Of a DNA stretch of 64,000 bases, positions 26,900 to 41,178 are shown one piece after another. The position numbers and the translations under genes were made by a program. How positions within the stretch are numbered: position 1 is the stretch's first letter; each line of letters starts with the position of its first letter. The DNA is from Hydractinia symbiolongicarpus (lineage: Eukaryota > Cnidaria > Hydrozoa > Anthoathecata > Hydractiniidae), in the NCBI RefSeq assembly GCF_029227915.1, contig NC_079885.1, positions 372,001-436,000 of the forward strand, read 5' to 3'. The notes beneath the pieces were generated by a model that saw nothing but the letters and a program-made list of their open reading frames with translations, did no database searches and was not told the DNA's origin.

Positions 26900-29800
26900 T
26901 TTTAAAAATGTTTTCATTTTTAATGAGAGGCTGAATAAAAGAAGTTAAATCGCCGGCAAACGAAAACCCGCCATTTCCCGTAAACCCTGGACTCAGCCCG
27001 TATAATCAAAAGTATACAAAGAAAGTACCCAGGGAGTAAACTGATTTCCCGAACGATTTTTTAAATTATTTTTTCACCACTAAAACGCATGACACTTGTA
27101 GTTTTCAAAAATGTTTTCATTTTTGATGAGACGGTGAATAAAAGAAGTTTAATTGCCGGCAAACGAAAACCTGCGATTTCCCGTAAATCCTGGACTCGGC
27201 CCGTATAGTCAAAAGTATACAAAGAAAGTACCCAGGGAGTAAACTCATTTCCCAAACGATTTTTTACATTATTATTTCACCACTAAAACGCATGAGACTT
27301 GTAGTTTTCAAGAATGTTTTCATTTTTGATGAGACGCTGAATAAAAGCAGTTTAATCGCCGGCAAACGAAAACCTGCGATTTCCCGTAAATCCCGGACTC
27401 GGCCCGTATAGTCAAAAGTATACAAAGAAAGTACCCAGGGAGTAAACTCATTTCCCGAACGATTTTTTAAATTATTTTTTCACCACTAAAACTCATGAGA
27501 CTTGTAGTTTTCAAAAATGTTTTCATTTTTGATGAGACGGTGAATAAAAGAAGTGTAATTGCCGGCAAACGAAAACCTGCGATTTCCCGTAAATCCTGGA
27601 CTCGGCCCGTATAGTCAAAAGTATAAAAAGAAAGTACCCAGGGAGTAAACTCATTTCCCAAACGATTTTTTACATTATTATTTCACCACTAAAACGCATG
27701 AGACTTGTAGTTTTCAAGAATGTTTTCATTTTTGATGAGACGCTGAATAAAAGCAGTTTAATCGAAGGCAAACGAAAACCTGCGATTTCCCGTAAATCCT
27801 GGACTCGGCCCGTATAGTCAAAAGTATACAAAGAAAGTACCCAGGGAGTAAACTGATTTCCCAAAGGATTTTTTAAATTATTATTTCACCACTAAAACGC
27901 ATAAGACTTGTAGTTTTTAAAAATGTTTTCATTTTTGATGAGACGCTGAATAAAAGAAGTTTAATCGCCGGCAAACGAAAACCCACGATTTCTCGTAAAT
28001 CCCGGCTTGGCCTGTATAGTCAAAAGTATACAAAAGAAAGTACCCAGGGAGTAAACTCATTTCCCGAACGATTTTTTAAATTATTTTTTCACCACTAAAA
28101 CGCATGAGACTTGTAGTTCTCAAAAATGTTTTCATTTTTGATGAGACGCTGAATAAAAGCAGTTTAATCGCCGGCAAACGAAAACCTGCGATTTCCCTAA
28201 ATCCCGGACTCGGCCCGTATAGTCAAAAGTATACAAAGAAGGTACCCAGGGAGTAAACTCATTTCCAGAACGATTTTTTAAATTACTTTTTCACCACTAA
28301 AACGCATAAGACTTGTAGTTTTTAAAAATGTTTTCATTTTTGATGACACGATGAATAAAAGAAGTTTAATCTCCGGCAAACGAAAACCCGCGATTTCCCG
28401 TAAATCCCGGGCTTGGCCCGTATAGTCAAAAGTATACAAAGAAAGCACCCAGGGAGTAAACTCATTTCCCGAACGATTTTTTAAATTATTTTTTCACCAC
28501 TAAAACGTATGAGACTTGTAGTTTTCAAAAATGTTTTAATTTTTGATGAGACGGTGAATAAAAGAAGTTTAATCGCCGGCAAACGAAAACCTGCGATTTC
28601 CCGTAAATCCTGGACTCGGCCCGTATAGTCAAAAGTATACAAAGAAAGTACCCAGGGAGTAAACTGATTTCCCAAAGGATTTTTTAAATTATTATTTCAC
28701 CACTAAAACGCATAAGACTTGTAGTTTTTAAAAATGTTTTCATTTTTGATGAGACGCTGAATAAAAGAAGTTTAATCGCCGGCAAACGAAAACCCACGAT
28801 TTCTCGTAAATCCCGGCTTGGCCTGTATAGTCAAAAGTATACAAAAGAAAGTACCCAGGGAGTAAACTCATTTCCCGAACGATTTTTTAAATTATTTTTT
28901 CACCACTAAAACGCATGAGACTTGTAGTTCTCAAAAATGTTTTCATTTTTGATGAGACGCTGAATAAAAGCAGTTTAATCGCCGGCAAACGAAAACCTGC
29001 GATTTCCCTAAATCCCGGACTCGGCCCGTATAGTCAAAAGTATACAAAGAAGGTACCCAGGGAGTAAACTCATTTCCAGAACGATTTTTTAAATTACTTT
29101 TTCACCACTAAAACGCATAAGACTTGTAGTTTTTAAAAATGTTTTCATTTTTGATGACACGATGAATAAAAGAAGTTTGATCTCCGGCAAACGAAAACCC
29201 GCGATTTCCCGTAAATCCCGGGCTTGGCCCGTATAGTCAAAAGTATACAAAGAAAGCACCCAGGGAGTATACTCATTTCCCGAACGATTTTTTAAATTAT
29301 TATTTCACCACTAAAGCCCATGAGACTTGTAGTTTTTAAAAATGTTTTCATTTTTAATGAGAGGCTGAATAAAAGGCGTTTAATCGCCGGCAAACGAAAA
29401 CCCGCTATTTTCCGTAAACCCCAGACTCGGCCCGCATAGTCAAAAGTATACAAAGAAAGTACCCAGGGAGTAAACTCATTTCCAGAACGATTTTTTAAAT
29501 TATTTTTTCACCACTAAAACGCATGAGACTTGTAGTTTTCAAAAATGTTTTCATTTTTGATGAGACGGTGAATAAAAGAAGTTTAATTGCCGGCAAACGA
29601 AAACCTGCGATTTCCCGTAAATCCTGGACTCGGCCCGTATAGTCAAAAGTATACAAAGAAAGTACCCAGGGAGTAAACTCATTTCCCAAACGATTTTTTA
29701 CATTATTATTTCACCACTAAAACGCATGAGACTTGTAGTTTTCAAGAATGTTTTCATTTTTGATGAGACGCTGAATAAAAGCAGTTTAATCGCCGGCAAA

Positions 29801-31500
29801 CGAAAACCTGCGATTTCCCGTAAATCCTGGACTCGGCCCGTATAGTCAAAAGTATACAAAGAAAGTACCCAGGGAGTAAACTCATTTCCCAAACGATTTT
29901 TTACATTATTATTTCACCACTAAAACGCATGAGACTTGTAGTTTTCAAGAATGTTTTCATTTTTGATGAGACGCTGAATAAAAGCAGTTTAATCGCCGGC
30001 AAACGAAAACCTGCGATTTCCCGTAAATCCCGGACTCGGCCAGTATAGTCAAAAGTATACCAAAGAAAGTACCCAGTGAGTAAACTCATTTCCCGAACGA
30101 ATTTTTAAATTATTTTTTCACCACTAAAACGTATGAGACTTGTAGTTTTCAAAAATGTTTTAATTTTTGATGAGACGCTGAATAAAAGAAGTTTAATCGC
30201 CGGCAAACGAAAACCTGCGATTTCCCGTAAACCCCGGACTCGGCCCGTATAGTCAAAAGTATACAAAGAAAGTACCCAGGGTGTAAACTCATTTCCCAAA
30301 CGATTTTTTAAATTATTATTTAACCACTGAAGCCCATGAGACTTGTAGTTTTTGAAAATGTTTTCATTTTTGATGAGACGCTGAATAAAAGAAGTTTAAT
30401 CGCCGGCAAACGAAAACCCGCGATTTCCCGTAAATCCCGGACTCGGCCCGTATAGTTAAAAGTATACAAGGAAAGTATCCCGTGAGTAAACTCATTCCCG
30501 AACGAATTTTTAAATTATTTTTTCACCACTAAAACGTATGAGACTTGTAGTTTTTAAAAATGTTTTCATTTTTGATGACACGATGAATAAAAGAAGTTTA
30601 ATCTCCGGCAAACGAAAACCCGCGATTTCCCGTAAATCCCGGGCTTGGCCCGTATAGTCAAAAGTATACAAAGAAAGTACCCAGGGAGTAAACTCATTTC
30701 CCAAACGATTTTTTACATTATTATTTCACCACTAAAACGCATGAGACTTGTAGTTTTCAAGAATGTTTTCATTTTTGATGAGACGCTGAATAAAAGCAGT
30801 TTAATCGCCGGCAAACGAAAACCTGCGATTTCCCGTAAATCCTGGACTCGGCCCGTATAGTCAAAAGTATACAAAGAAAGTACCCAGGGAGTAAACTCAT
30901 TTCCCAAACGATTTTTTACATTATTATTTCACCACTAAAACGCATGAGACTTGTAGTTTTCAAGAATGTTTTCATTTTTGATGAGACGCTGAATAAAAGC
31001 AGTTTAATCGCCGGCAAACGAAAACCTGCGATTTCCCGTAAATCCCGGACTCGGCCCGTATAGTCAAAAGTATACCAAAGAAAGTACCCAGTGAGTAAAC
31101 TCATTTCCCGAACGAATTTTTAAATTATTTTTTCACCACTAAAACGTATGAGACTTGTAGTTTTCAAAAATGTTTTAATTTTTGATGAGACGCTGAATAA
31201 AAGAAGTTTAATCGCCGGCAAACGAAAACCTGCGATTTCCCGTAAACCCCGGACTCGGCCCGTATAGTCAAAAGTATACAAAGAAAGTACCCAGGGTGTA
31301 AACTCATTTCCCAAACGATTTTTTAAATTATTATTTAACCACTAAAGCCCATGAGACTTGTAGTTTTTGAAAATGTTTTCATTTTTGATGAGACGCTGAA
31401 TAAAAGAAGTTTAATCGCCGGCAAACGAAAACACGCGATTTCCCGTAAATCCCGGACTCGGCCCGTATAGTTAAAAGTATACAAGGAAAGTACCCAGTGA
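26900..31500. repeat. Four- and five-monomer satellite blocks
   Basis: About 27,840-28,650 recurs at an offset of 811 bp (marks CCCACGATTTCTCG at 27,981 and 28,792, and GATGACACGATGAATAAAAG at 28,342 and 29,153). About 29,690-30,500 recurs at 30,705-31,500 (offset 1,015; marks TTTTTTACATTATT and CCCAGTGAG after TATACCAAAG). Boundaries are approximate. Confidence 0.75.
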
Positions 31501-34500
31501 GTAAACTCATTCCCGAACGAATTTTTAAATTATTTTTTCACCACTAAAACGTATGAGACTTGTAGTTTTTAAAAATGTTTTCATTTTTGATGAGACGCTG
31601 AATAAAAGAAGTTTAATCTCCGGCAAACGAAAACCCGCGATTTCCCGTAAATCCCGGGCTTGGCCCGTATAGTCAAAAGTATACAAAGAAAGCACCCAGG
31701 GAGTAAACTCATTTCCCGAACGATTTTTTAAATTATTATTTCACCACTAAAGCCCATGAGACTTGTAGTTTTTAAAAATGTTTTCATTTTTAATGAGAGG
31801 CTGAATAAAAGGCGTTTAATCGCCGGCAAACGAAAACCCGCTATTTTCCGTAAACCCCAGACTCGGCCCGCATAGTCAAAAGTATACAAAGAAAGTACCC
31901 AGGGAGTAAACTCATTTCCAGAACGATTTTTTAAATTATTTTTTCACCACTAAAACGCATGAGACTTGTAGTTTTCAAAAATGTTTTCATTTTTGATGAG
32001 ACGCTGAATAAAAGAAGTTTAATCGCCGGCAAACGAAAACCCGCGATTTCCCGTAAATCCCGGACTCGGCCCGTATAGTTAAAAGTATACAAGGAAAGTA
32101 CCCAGTGAGTAAACTCATTCCCGAACGAATTTTTAAATTATTTTTTCACCACTAAAACGTATGAGACTTGTAGTTTTCAAAAATGTTTTCATTTTTGATG
32201 AGACGCTGAATAAAAGAAGTTTAATCGCCGGCAAACGAAAACCTGCGATTTCCCGTAAATCCCGGACTCGGCCCGTATAGTCAAAAGTATACAAAAAAAG
32301 TACCCAGGGTGTAAACTCATTTCCCAAACGATTTTTTAAATTATTATTTCACCACTAAAGCCCATGAGACTTGTAGTTTTTAAAAATGTTTTCATTTTTG
32401 ATGAGACGCTGAATAAAAGAAGTTTAATCGCCGGCAAACGGAAACCCGCGATTTCCCGTAAATCCCGGACTCGGCCCGTATAGTTAAAAGTATACAAGGA
32501 AAGTACCCAGTGAGTAAAGTCATTCCCGAACGAATTTTTAAATTATTTTTTCCCCACTAAAACGTATGAGACTTGTAGTTTTCAAAAATGTTTTCATTTT
32601 TGATGAGACGCTGAATAAAAGAAGTTTAATCGCCGGCAAACGAAAACCTGCGATTTCCCGTAAATCCCGGACTCGGCCCGTATAGTCAAAAGTATACAAA
32701 AAAAGTACCCAGGGTGTAAACTCATTTCCCAAACAATTTTTTAAATTATTATTTCACCACTAAAGCCCATGAGACTTGTAGTTTTTAAAAATGTTTTCAT
32801 TTTTGATGAGACGCTGAATAAAAGAAGTTTAATCGCCGGCAAACGAAAACCCGCGATTTCCCGTAAATCCCGGACTCGGCCCGTATAGTCAAAAGTATAC
32901 AAAGAAAGTACCGAGGGTGTAAACTCATTTCCCGAACGATATTTTAAATTATTTTTTCACCACTAAAACGCATGAGACTTGTAGTTTTTAAAAATATTTT
33001 CATTTTTGATGAGACGCTGAATAAAAGAAGTTTAATCGCCGGCAAACGAAAACCTGTGATTTCCCGTAAATCCCGGACTCGGCCCGTATAGTCAAAAGTA
33101 TACAAAGAAGGTACCCAGGGAGTAAACTCATTTCCAGAACGATTTTTTAAATTACTTTTTCACCACTAAAACGCATAAGACTTGTAGTTTTTAAAAATGT
33201 TTTCATTTTTGATGACACGCTGAATAAAAGAAGTTTAATCTCCGGCAAACGAAAACCCGCGATTTCCCGTAAATCCCGGGCTTGGCCCGTATAGTCAAAA
33301 GTATACAAAGAAAGCACCCAGGGAGTAAACTCATTTCCCGAACGATTTTTTAAATTATTATTTCACCACTAAAGCCCATGAGACTTGTAGTTTTTAAAAA
33401 TGTTTTCATTTTTAATGAGAGGCTGAATAAAAGAAGTTAAATCGCCGGCAAACGAAAACCCGCCATTTCCCGTAAACCCTGGACTCAGCCCGTATAATCA
33501 AAACTATACAAAGAAAGTACCCAGGGAGTAAACTGATTTCCCGAACGATTTTTTAAATTATTTTTTCACCACTAAAACGCATGACACTTGTAGTTTTCAA
33601 AAATGTTTTCATTTTTGATGAGACGCTGAATAAAAGACGTTTAATCGCCGGCAAACGAAAACCCGCTATTTTCCGTAAACCCCAGACTCGGCCCGCATAG
33701 TCAAAAGTATACAAAGAAAGTACCCAGGGAGTAAACTCATTTCCCGAACAATTTTTTAAATTATTTTTTCACCACTAAAACGCATGAGACTTGTAGTTTT
33801 CAAAAATGTTTTCATTTTTGATGAGACGGTGAATAAAAGAAGTTTAATTGCCGGCAAACGAAAACCTGCGATTTCCCGTAAATCCTGGACTCGGCCCGTA
33901 TAGTCAAAAGTATACAAAGAAAGTACCCAGGGAGTAAACTCATTTCCCAAACGATTTTTTACATTATTATTTCACCACTAAAACGCATGAGACTTGTAGT
34001 TTTCAAGAATGTTTTCATTTTTGATGAGACGCTGAATAAAAGCAGTTTAATCGCCGGCAAACGAAAACCTGCGATTTCCCGTAAATCCCGGACTCGGCCC
34101 GTATAGTCAAAAGTATACCAAAGAAAGTACCCAGTGAGTAAACTCATTTCCCGAACGAATTTTTAAATTATTTTTTCACCACTAAAACGTATGAGACTTG
34201 TAGTTTTCAAAAATGTTTTAATTTTTGATGAGACGCTGAATAAAAGAAGTTTAATCGCCGGCAAACGAAAACCTGCAATTTCCCGTAAACCCCGGACTCG
34301 GCCCGTATAGTCAAAAGTATACAAAGAAAGTACCCAGGGTGTAAACTCATTTCCCAAACGATTTTTTAAATTATTATTTCACCACTAAAGCCCATGAGAC
34401 TTGTAGTTTTTAAAAATGTTTTCATTTTTGATGAGACGCTGAATAAAAGAAGTTTAATCGCCGGCAAACGAAAACCCGCGATTTCCCGTAAATCCCGGAC

Positions 34501-35378
34501 TCGGCCCATATAGTTAAAAGTATACAAGGAAAGTACCCAGTGAGTAAACTCATTCCCGAACGAATTTTTAAATTATTTTTTCACCACTAAAACGTATGAG
34601 ACTTGTAGTTTTCAAAAATGTTTTCATTTTTGATGAGACGCTGAATAAAAGAAGTTTAATCGCCGGCAAACGAAAACCTGCGATTTCCCGTAAATCCCGG
34701 ACTCGGCCCGTATAGTCAAAAGTATACAAAAAAAGTACCCAGGGTGTAAACTCATTTCCCAAACGATTTTTTAAATTATTATTTCACCACTAAAGCCCAT
34801 GAGACTTGTAGTTTTTAAAAATGTTTTCATTTTTGATGAGACGCTGAATAAAAGAAGTTTAATCGCCGGCAAACGAAAACCCGCGATTTCCCGTAAATCC
34901 CGGACTCGGCCCGTATAGTTAAAAGTATACAAGGAAAGTACCCAGTGAGTAAACTTATTCCCGAACGAATTTTTAAATTATTTTTTCACCACTAAAACGT
35001 ATGAGACTTGTAGTTTTCAAAAATGTTTTCATTTTTGATGAGACGCTGAATAAAAGAAGTTTAATCGCCGGCAAACGAAAACCTGCGATTTCCCGTAAAT
35101 CCCGGACTCGGCCCGTATAGTCAAAAGTATACAAAAAAAGTACCCAGGGTGTAAACTCATTTCCCAAACGATTTTTTAAATTATTATTTCACCACTAAAG
35201 CCCATGAGACTTGTAGTTTTTAAAAATGTTTTCATTTTTGATGAGACGCTGAATAAAAGAAGTTTAATCGCCGGCAAACGAAAACCCGCGATTTCCCGTA
35301 AATCCCGGACTCGGCCCGTATAGTCAAAAGTATACAAAGAAAGTACCGAGGGTGTAAACTCATTTCCCGAACGATTTT
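31500..35378. repeat. Satellite with dimeric blocks and a further copy of the upstream block
   Basis: 405-bp dimers with the CTCATTCCCG mark occupy about 31,900-32,940 and 34,360-35,380. Between them, 33,340-34,360 carries another copy of monomers also found at 26,860-27,260 and 29,900-30,300. There is nothing other than satellite. Confidence 0.75.
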
Positions 35379-38300
35379 TTAAATTATTTTTTCACCACTA
35401 AAACGCATGAGACTTGTAGTTTTCAAAAATATTTTCATTTTTGAGGAGACGCTGAATAAAAGAAGTTTAATCGCCGGCAAACGAAAACCTGTGATTTCCC
35501 GTAAATCCCGTACTCGGCCCGTATAGTCAAAAGTATACAAAGAGAGTACCCAGGGAGTAAACTCATTTTCCAAACGATTTTTTAAATTATTATTTCACCA
35601 CTAAAGCTCATGAGACTTGTAGTTTTTAAAAATGTTTTCATTTTTGATAAGATTCTGAATAAAAGAACTTTAATCGCCGGCAAACGAAATCCCGCAATTT
35701 CCCGTAAATCCCGGTCTCGGCCCGTATAGTCAAAAGTATACAAGGAAAGTACCCAGTGAGTAAACTTATTTCCCTAACGAATTTTTAAATTATTTTTTCA
35801 CCACTAAAACGCATGAGACTTGTAGTTTTGAAAAATGTTTTCATTTTTGATGAGACGCTGAATAAAAGAAGTTTAATCGCCGGCAAACGAAAACCTGCGA
35901 TTTCCCGTAAATTCCGGACTCGGCCCGTATAGTCAAAAGTATACAAAGAAAGTACCCAGGGAGTAAACTCATTTCCCGAACGATTTTTTATATTATTTTT
36001 TTACCACTAAACGCATGAGACTTGTAGTTTTCAAAAATGTTTTCATTTTTGATGAGACGCTTTCCCGTAAATCAGGGGCTTGGCCCGTATAGTCGAATGT
36101 ATACAAAGAAAGTACCCAGGGATTAAACCCATTTCCCGAACGATTTTTTAAATTTTTTTTCACCACTAAAACGCATGAGACTTGTAAATTTCAAAAATGT
36201 TTTCATTTTTGATGAGACGCTTAATGAAAGCGGTTTAACGCCGGAAAACGAAAACCCGCGATTTCCCGTAAATCCTGGACTCGGCCCGTATAGTCAAAAG
36301 TATACAAAGAAAATACCCAAGGAGTAAACTCATTTCCCAAAAGATTATTTAAATTATTATTTCACCACTAAAACGCATGAGACTTGTAGTTTTCAAGAAT
36401 GTTTTCATTTTTGATGAGACGCTGAATAAAAGCAGTTTAATCGCCCGCAAACGAAAACCCGCGATTTCCCGTAAATCCCGGGCTTGGCACGTATATTCGA
36501 ATGTATACAAAGAAAGTACCCTGTGATTAAACTCATTTCCAGAACGATTTTTTAAATTATATTCTCACCACTAAAACACATAAGACTTGTAGTTTTTAAA
36601 AATGTTTTTATTTTTGATGAGACGCTGAAAAAAAGAAGTTTAATCGCCGGCAAACGAAAACCCGTGATTTCCCGTAAATCCCGGACTCGGCCCGTATAGT
36701 TAAAAGTATACAAGGAAAGTACCCAGTGAGTAAACTCATTTCCCGAACGATTTTTTAAATTATTTTTTCACCACTAAAACGCATGAGACTTGTAGTTTTC
36801 AAAAATATTTTCATTTTTGATGAGACGCTGAATAAAAGAAGTTTAATCGCCGGCAAACGAAAACCTGTGATTTCCCGTAAATCCCGTACTCGGCCCGTAT
36901 AGTCAAAAGTATACAAAGAGAGTACCCAGGGAGTAAACTCATTTCCCAAACGACTTTTTAAATTATTATTTCACCACTAAAGCTCATGAGACTTGTAGTT
37001 TTTAAAAATGTTTTCATTTTTGATAAGATTCTGAATAAAAGAACTTTAATCGCCGGCAAACCAAAACCCGCAATTTCCCGTAAATCCCGGTCTCGGCCCG
37101 TATAGTCAAAAGTATACAAGGAAAGTACCCAGTGAGTAAACTTATTTCCCTAACGAATTTTTAAATTATTTTTTCACCACTAAAACGCATGAGACTTGTA
37201 GTTTTCAAAAATGTTTTCATTTTTGATGAGACGCTGAATAAAAGAAGTTTAATCGCCGGCAAACGAAAACCTGCGATTTCCCGTAAATTCCGGACTCGGC
37301 CCGTATAGTCAAAAGTATACAAAGAAAGTACCCAGGGAGTAAACTCATTTCCCGAACGATTTTTTATATTATTTTTTTACCACTAAACGCATGAGACTTG
37401 TAGTTTTCAAAAATGTTTTCATATTTGATGGGACGCTGAATAAAAGAAGTTTATTCGCCGGCAAACGAAAATCCGCGATTTCCCGTAAATCCCGGACTCG
37501 GCCCGTATAGTAAAAAGCATACAAAGAAAGTACCCAGGGAGTAAACTCATTTCCCGAACGATTTTTTAAATTATTTTTTCACCACTAAAACGCATGAGAC
37601 TTGTAGTTTTCAAAAATGTTTTCATTTTTGATGAGACGCTTTCCCGTAAATCAGGGGCTTGGCCCGTATAGTCGAATGTATACAAAGAAAGTACCCAGGG
37701 AGTAAACTCATTTCCCAAAAGATTATTTAAATTATTATTTCACCACTAAAACGCATGAGACATGTAGTTTTCAAAAATATTTTCATTTTTGATGAGACGC
37801 TGAATAAAAGAAGTTTAATCGCCGGCAAACGAAAACCTGCGATTTCCTGTAAATCCCAGACTCGGCCCGTATAGTCAAAAGTATACAAAGAAAGTACCGA
37901 GGGCGTAAACTCATTTCCCGAAAGATTATTTAAATTATTATTTCACCACTAAAACGCATGAGACTTGTAGTTTTCAAAAATATTTTCATTTTTGATGAGA
38001 CGCTGAATAAAAGAAGTTTAATCGCCGGCAAACGAAAACCTGCGATTTCCCGTAAATCCCGGACTCGGCCCGTATAGTCAAAAGTATACAAAGAAAGTAC
38101 CGAGGGCGTAAACTCATTTCCCGAACGATTTTTTAAATTATTTTTTCACCACTAAAACGCATGAGACTTGTAGTTTTCAAAAATATTTTCATTTTTGATG
38201 AGACGCTGAATAAAAGAAGTTTAATCGCCGGCAAACGAAAACCTGTGATTTCCCGTAAATCCCGTACTCGGCCCGTATAGTCAAAAGTATACAAAGAGAG

Positions 38301-40540
38301 TACCCAGGGAGTAAACTCATTTCCCAAACGACTTTTTAAATTATTATTTCACCACTAAAGCTCATGAGACTTGTAGTTTTTAAAAATGTTTTCATTTTTG
38401 ATAAGATTCTGAATAAAAGAACTTTAATCGCCGGCAAACGAAAACCCGCAATTTCCCGTAAATCCCGGTCTCGGCCCGTATAGTCAAAAGTATACAAGGA
38501 AAGTACCCAGTGAGTAAACTTATTTCCCTAACGAATTTTTAAATTATTTTTTCACCACTAAAACGCATGAGACTTGTAGTTTTCAAAAATGTTTTCATTT
38601 TTGATGAGACGCTGAATAAAATAAGTTTAATCGCCGGCAAACGAAAACCTGCGATTTCCCGTAAATTCCGGACTCGGCCCGTATAGTCAAAAGTATACAA
38701 AGAAAGTACCCAGGGAGTAAACTCATTTCCCGAACGATTTTTTATATTCTTTTTTAACCACTAAACGCATGAGACTTGTAGTTTTCAAAAATGTTTTCAT
38801 ATTTGATGGGACGCTGAATAAAAGAAGTTTATTCGCCGGCAAACGAAAATCCGCGATTTCCCGTAAATCCCGGACTCGGCCCGTATAGTAAAAAGCATAC
38901 AAAGAAAGTACCCAGGGAGTAAACTCATTTCCCGAACGATTTTTTAAATTATTTTTTCACCACTAAAACGCATGAGACTTGTAGTTTTCAAAAATGTTTT
39001 CATTTTTGATGAGACGCTGAATAAAAGAAGTTTAATCGCCGGCAAACGAAAACCTGCGATTTCCCGTAAATTCCGGACTCGGCCCGTATAGTCAAAAGTA
39101 TACAAAGAAAGTACCCAGGGAGTAAACTCATTTCCCGAACGATTTTTTATATTATTTTTTTACCACTAAACGCATGAGACTTGTAGTTTTCAAAAATGTT
39201 TTCATATTTGATGGGACGCTGAATAAAAGAAGTTTATTCGCCGGCAAACGAAAATCCGCGATTTCCCGTAAATCCCGGACTCGGCCCGTATAGTAAAAAG
39301 CATACAAAGAAAGTACCCAGGGAGTAAACTCATATTCCGAACGATTTTTTAAATTATTTTTTCACCACTAAAACGCATGAGACTTGTAGTTTTCAAAAAT
39401 GTTTTCATTTTTGATGAGACGCTTTCCCGTAAATCAGGGGCTTGGCCCGTATAGTCGAATGTATACAAAGAAAGTACCCAGGGAGTAAACTCATTTCCCA
39501 AAAGATTATTTAAATTATTATTTCACCACTAAAACGCATGAGACTTGTAGTTTTTAAAAATATTTTCATTTTTGATGAGACGCTGAGTAAAAGAAGTTTA
39601 ATCGCCGGCAAACGAAAACCTGCGATTTCCCGTAAATCCCGGACTCGGCCCGTATAGTCAAAAGTATACAAAGAAAGTACCGAGGGCGTAAACTCATTTC
39701 CCGAAAGATTATTTAAATTATTATTTCACCACTAAAACGCATGAGACTTGTAGTTTTCAAAAATATTTTCATTTTTGATGAGACGCTGAATAAAAGAAGT
39801 TTAATCGCCGGCAAACGAAAACCTGCGATTTCCCGTAAATCCCGGACTCGGCCCGTATAGTCAAAAGTATACAAAGAAAGTACCGAGGGCGTAAACTCAT
39901 TTCCCGAACGATTTTTTAAATTATTTTTTCATCACTAAAACGCATGAGACTTGTAGTTTTCAAAAATATTTTCATTTTTGATGAGACGCTGAATAAAAGA
40001 AGTTTAATCGCCGGCAAACGAAAACCTGTGATTTCCCGTAAATCCCGTACTCGGCCCGTATAGTCAAAAGTATACAAAGAGAGTACCCAGGGAGTAAACT
40101 CATTTCCCAAACGACTTTTTAAATTATTATTTCACCACTAAAGCTCATGAGACTTGTAGTTTTTAAAAATGTTTTCATTTTTGATAAGATTCTGAATAAA
40201 AGAACTTTAATCGCCGGCAAACGAAAACCCGCAATTTCCCGTAAATCCCGGTCTCGGCCCGTATAATCAAAAGTATACAAGGAAAGTACCCAGTGAGTAA
40301 ACTTATTTCCCTAACGACTTTTTAAATTATTATTTCACCACTAAAGCTCATGAGACTTGTAGTTTTTAAAAATGTTTTCATTTTTGATAAGATTCTGAAT
40401 AAAAGAACTTTAATCGCCGGCAAACGAAAACCCGCAATTTCCCGTAAATCCCGGTCTCGGCCCGTATAATCAAAAGTATACAAGGAAAGTACCCAGTGAG
40501 TAAACTTATTTCCCTAACGAATTTTTAAATTATTTTTTCA
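35379..40540. repeat. Satellite blocks carrying a marker deletion
   Basis: Blocks start near 35,379, 36,755, 38,133 and 39,916 (spacing 1,376, 1,378 and 1,783 bp). They share AAATATTTTCATTTTTGA, GATAAGATTCTGAATAAAAG and CTAACGAATTTTTAAATT. A monomer lacking 42 bp (GAGACGCTTTCCCGTAAATC) lies at 36,061, 37,640 and 39,423, so the same deleted monomer was copied within the block. Confidence 0.8.
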
Positions 40541-41173
40541 CCACTAAAACGCATGAGACTTGTAGTTTTCAAAAATGTTTTCATTTTTGATGAGACGCTG
40601 AATAAAAGAAGTTTAATCGCCGGCAAACGAAAACCTGCGATTTCCCGTAAATTCCGGACTCGGCCCGTATAGTCAAAAGTATACAAAGAAAGTACCCAGG
40701 GAGTAAACTCATTTCCCGAACGATTTTTTAAATTATTTTTTCACCACTAAAACGCATGAGACTTGTAGTTTTCAAAAATGTTTTCATTTTTGATGAGACG
40801 CTGAATAAAAGCAGTTTAATCGCCGGCAAACGAAAACTTGCGATTTCCCTAAATCCCGGAATCGGCACGTATAGTCAAAAGTATACAAAGAAAGTACCCA
40901 GGGAGTAAACGCATTTCCAGAACGATTTTTTAAATTATTTTTTCACCACTAAAGCCCATGAGACTTGTAGTTTTTAAAAATTTTTTCATTTTTGATGAGA
41001 CGCTGAATAAGAGAAGTTTAATCGCCGGCAAACAAAAACCCGCGATTTCCCGTAAATCCCGGGCTTGGCCCGTAGAGTCAAAAGTATACAAAGAAAGTAC
41101 CCTGGGAGTAAACTCATTTCCAGAACGATTTTTTAAATTATTTTTTCAGCACTAAAACGCATAAGACTTGTAG

Positions 41174-41178
41174 TTTTT
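41174..41178. other. Empty-site counterpart of the transposon insertion
   Basis: In the duplicate satellite block here, the T-run that holds the transposon in the other copy is intact (GTAG-TTTTT-AAAAATG). The left flank matches up to 45,969 and the right flank matches from 53,334 on, over at least several hundred bases. Shared rare marks include CCCGCAATTTCCCATAAATC and GAGTAAAGTATTTCCC. Confidence 0.85.

Noticed and set aside
519-35573. Dozens of similar about 62-64-residue minus-strand frames
   Set aside because: They are the same part of the satellite monomer read backwards. The 64-residue ones begin at TTG (from CCCAAACG), not ATG, and appear only where that base pattern occurs. Copies with CCCGAACG lack even that start. 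The frame cannot continue since 203 is not divisible by three.
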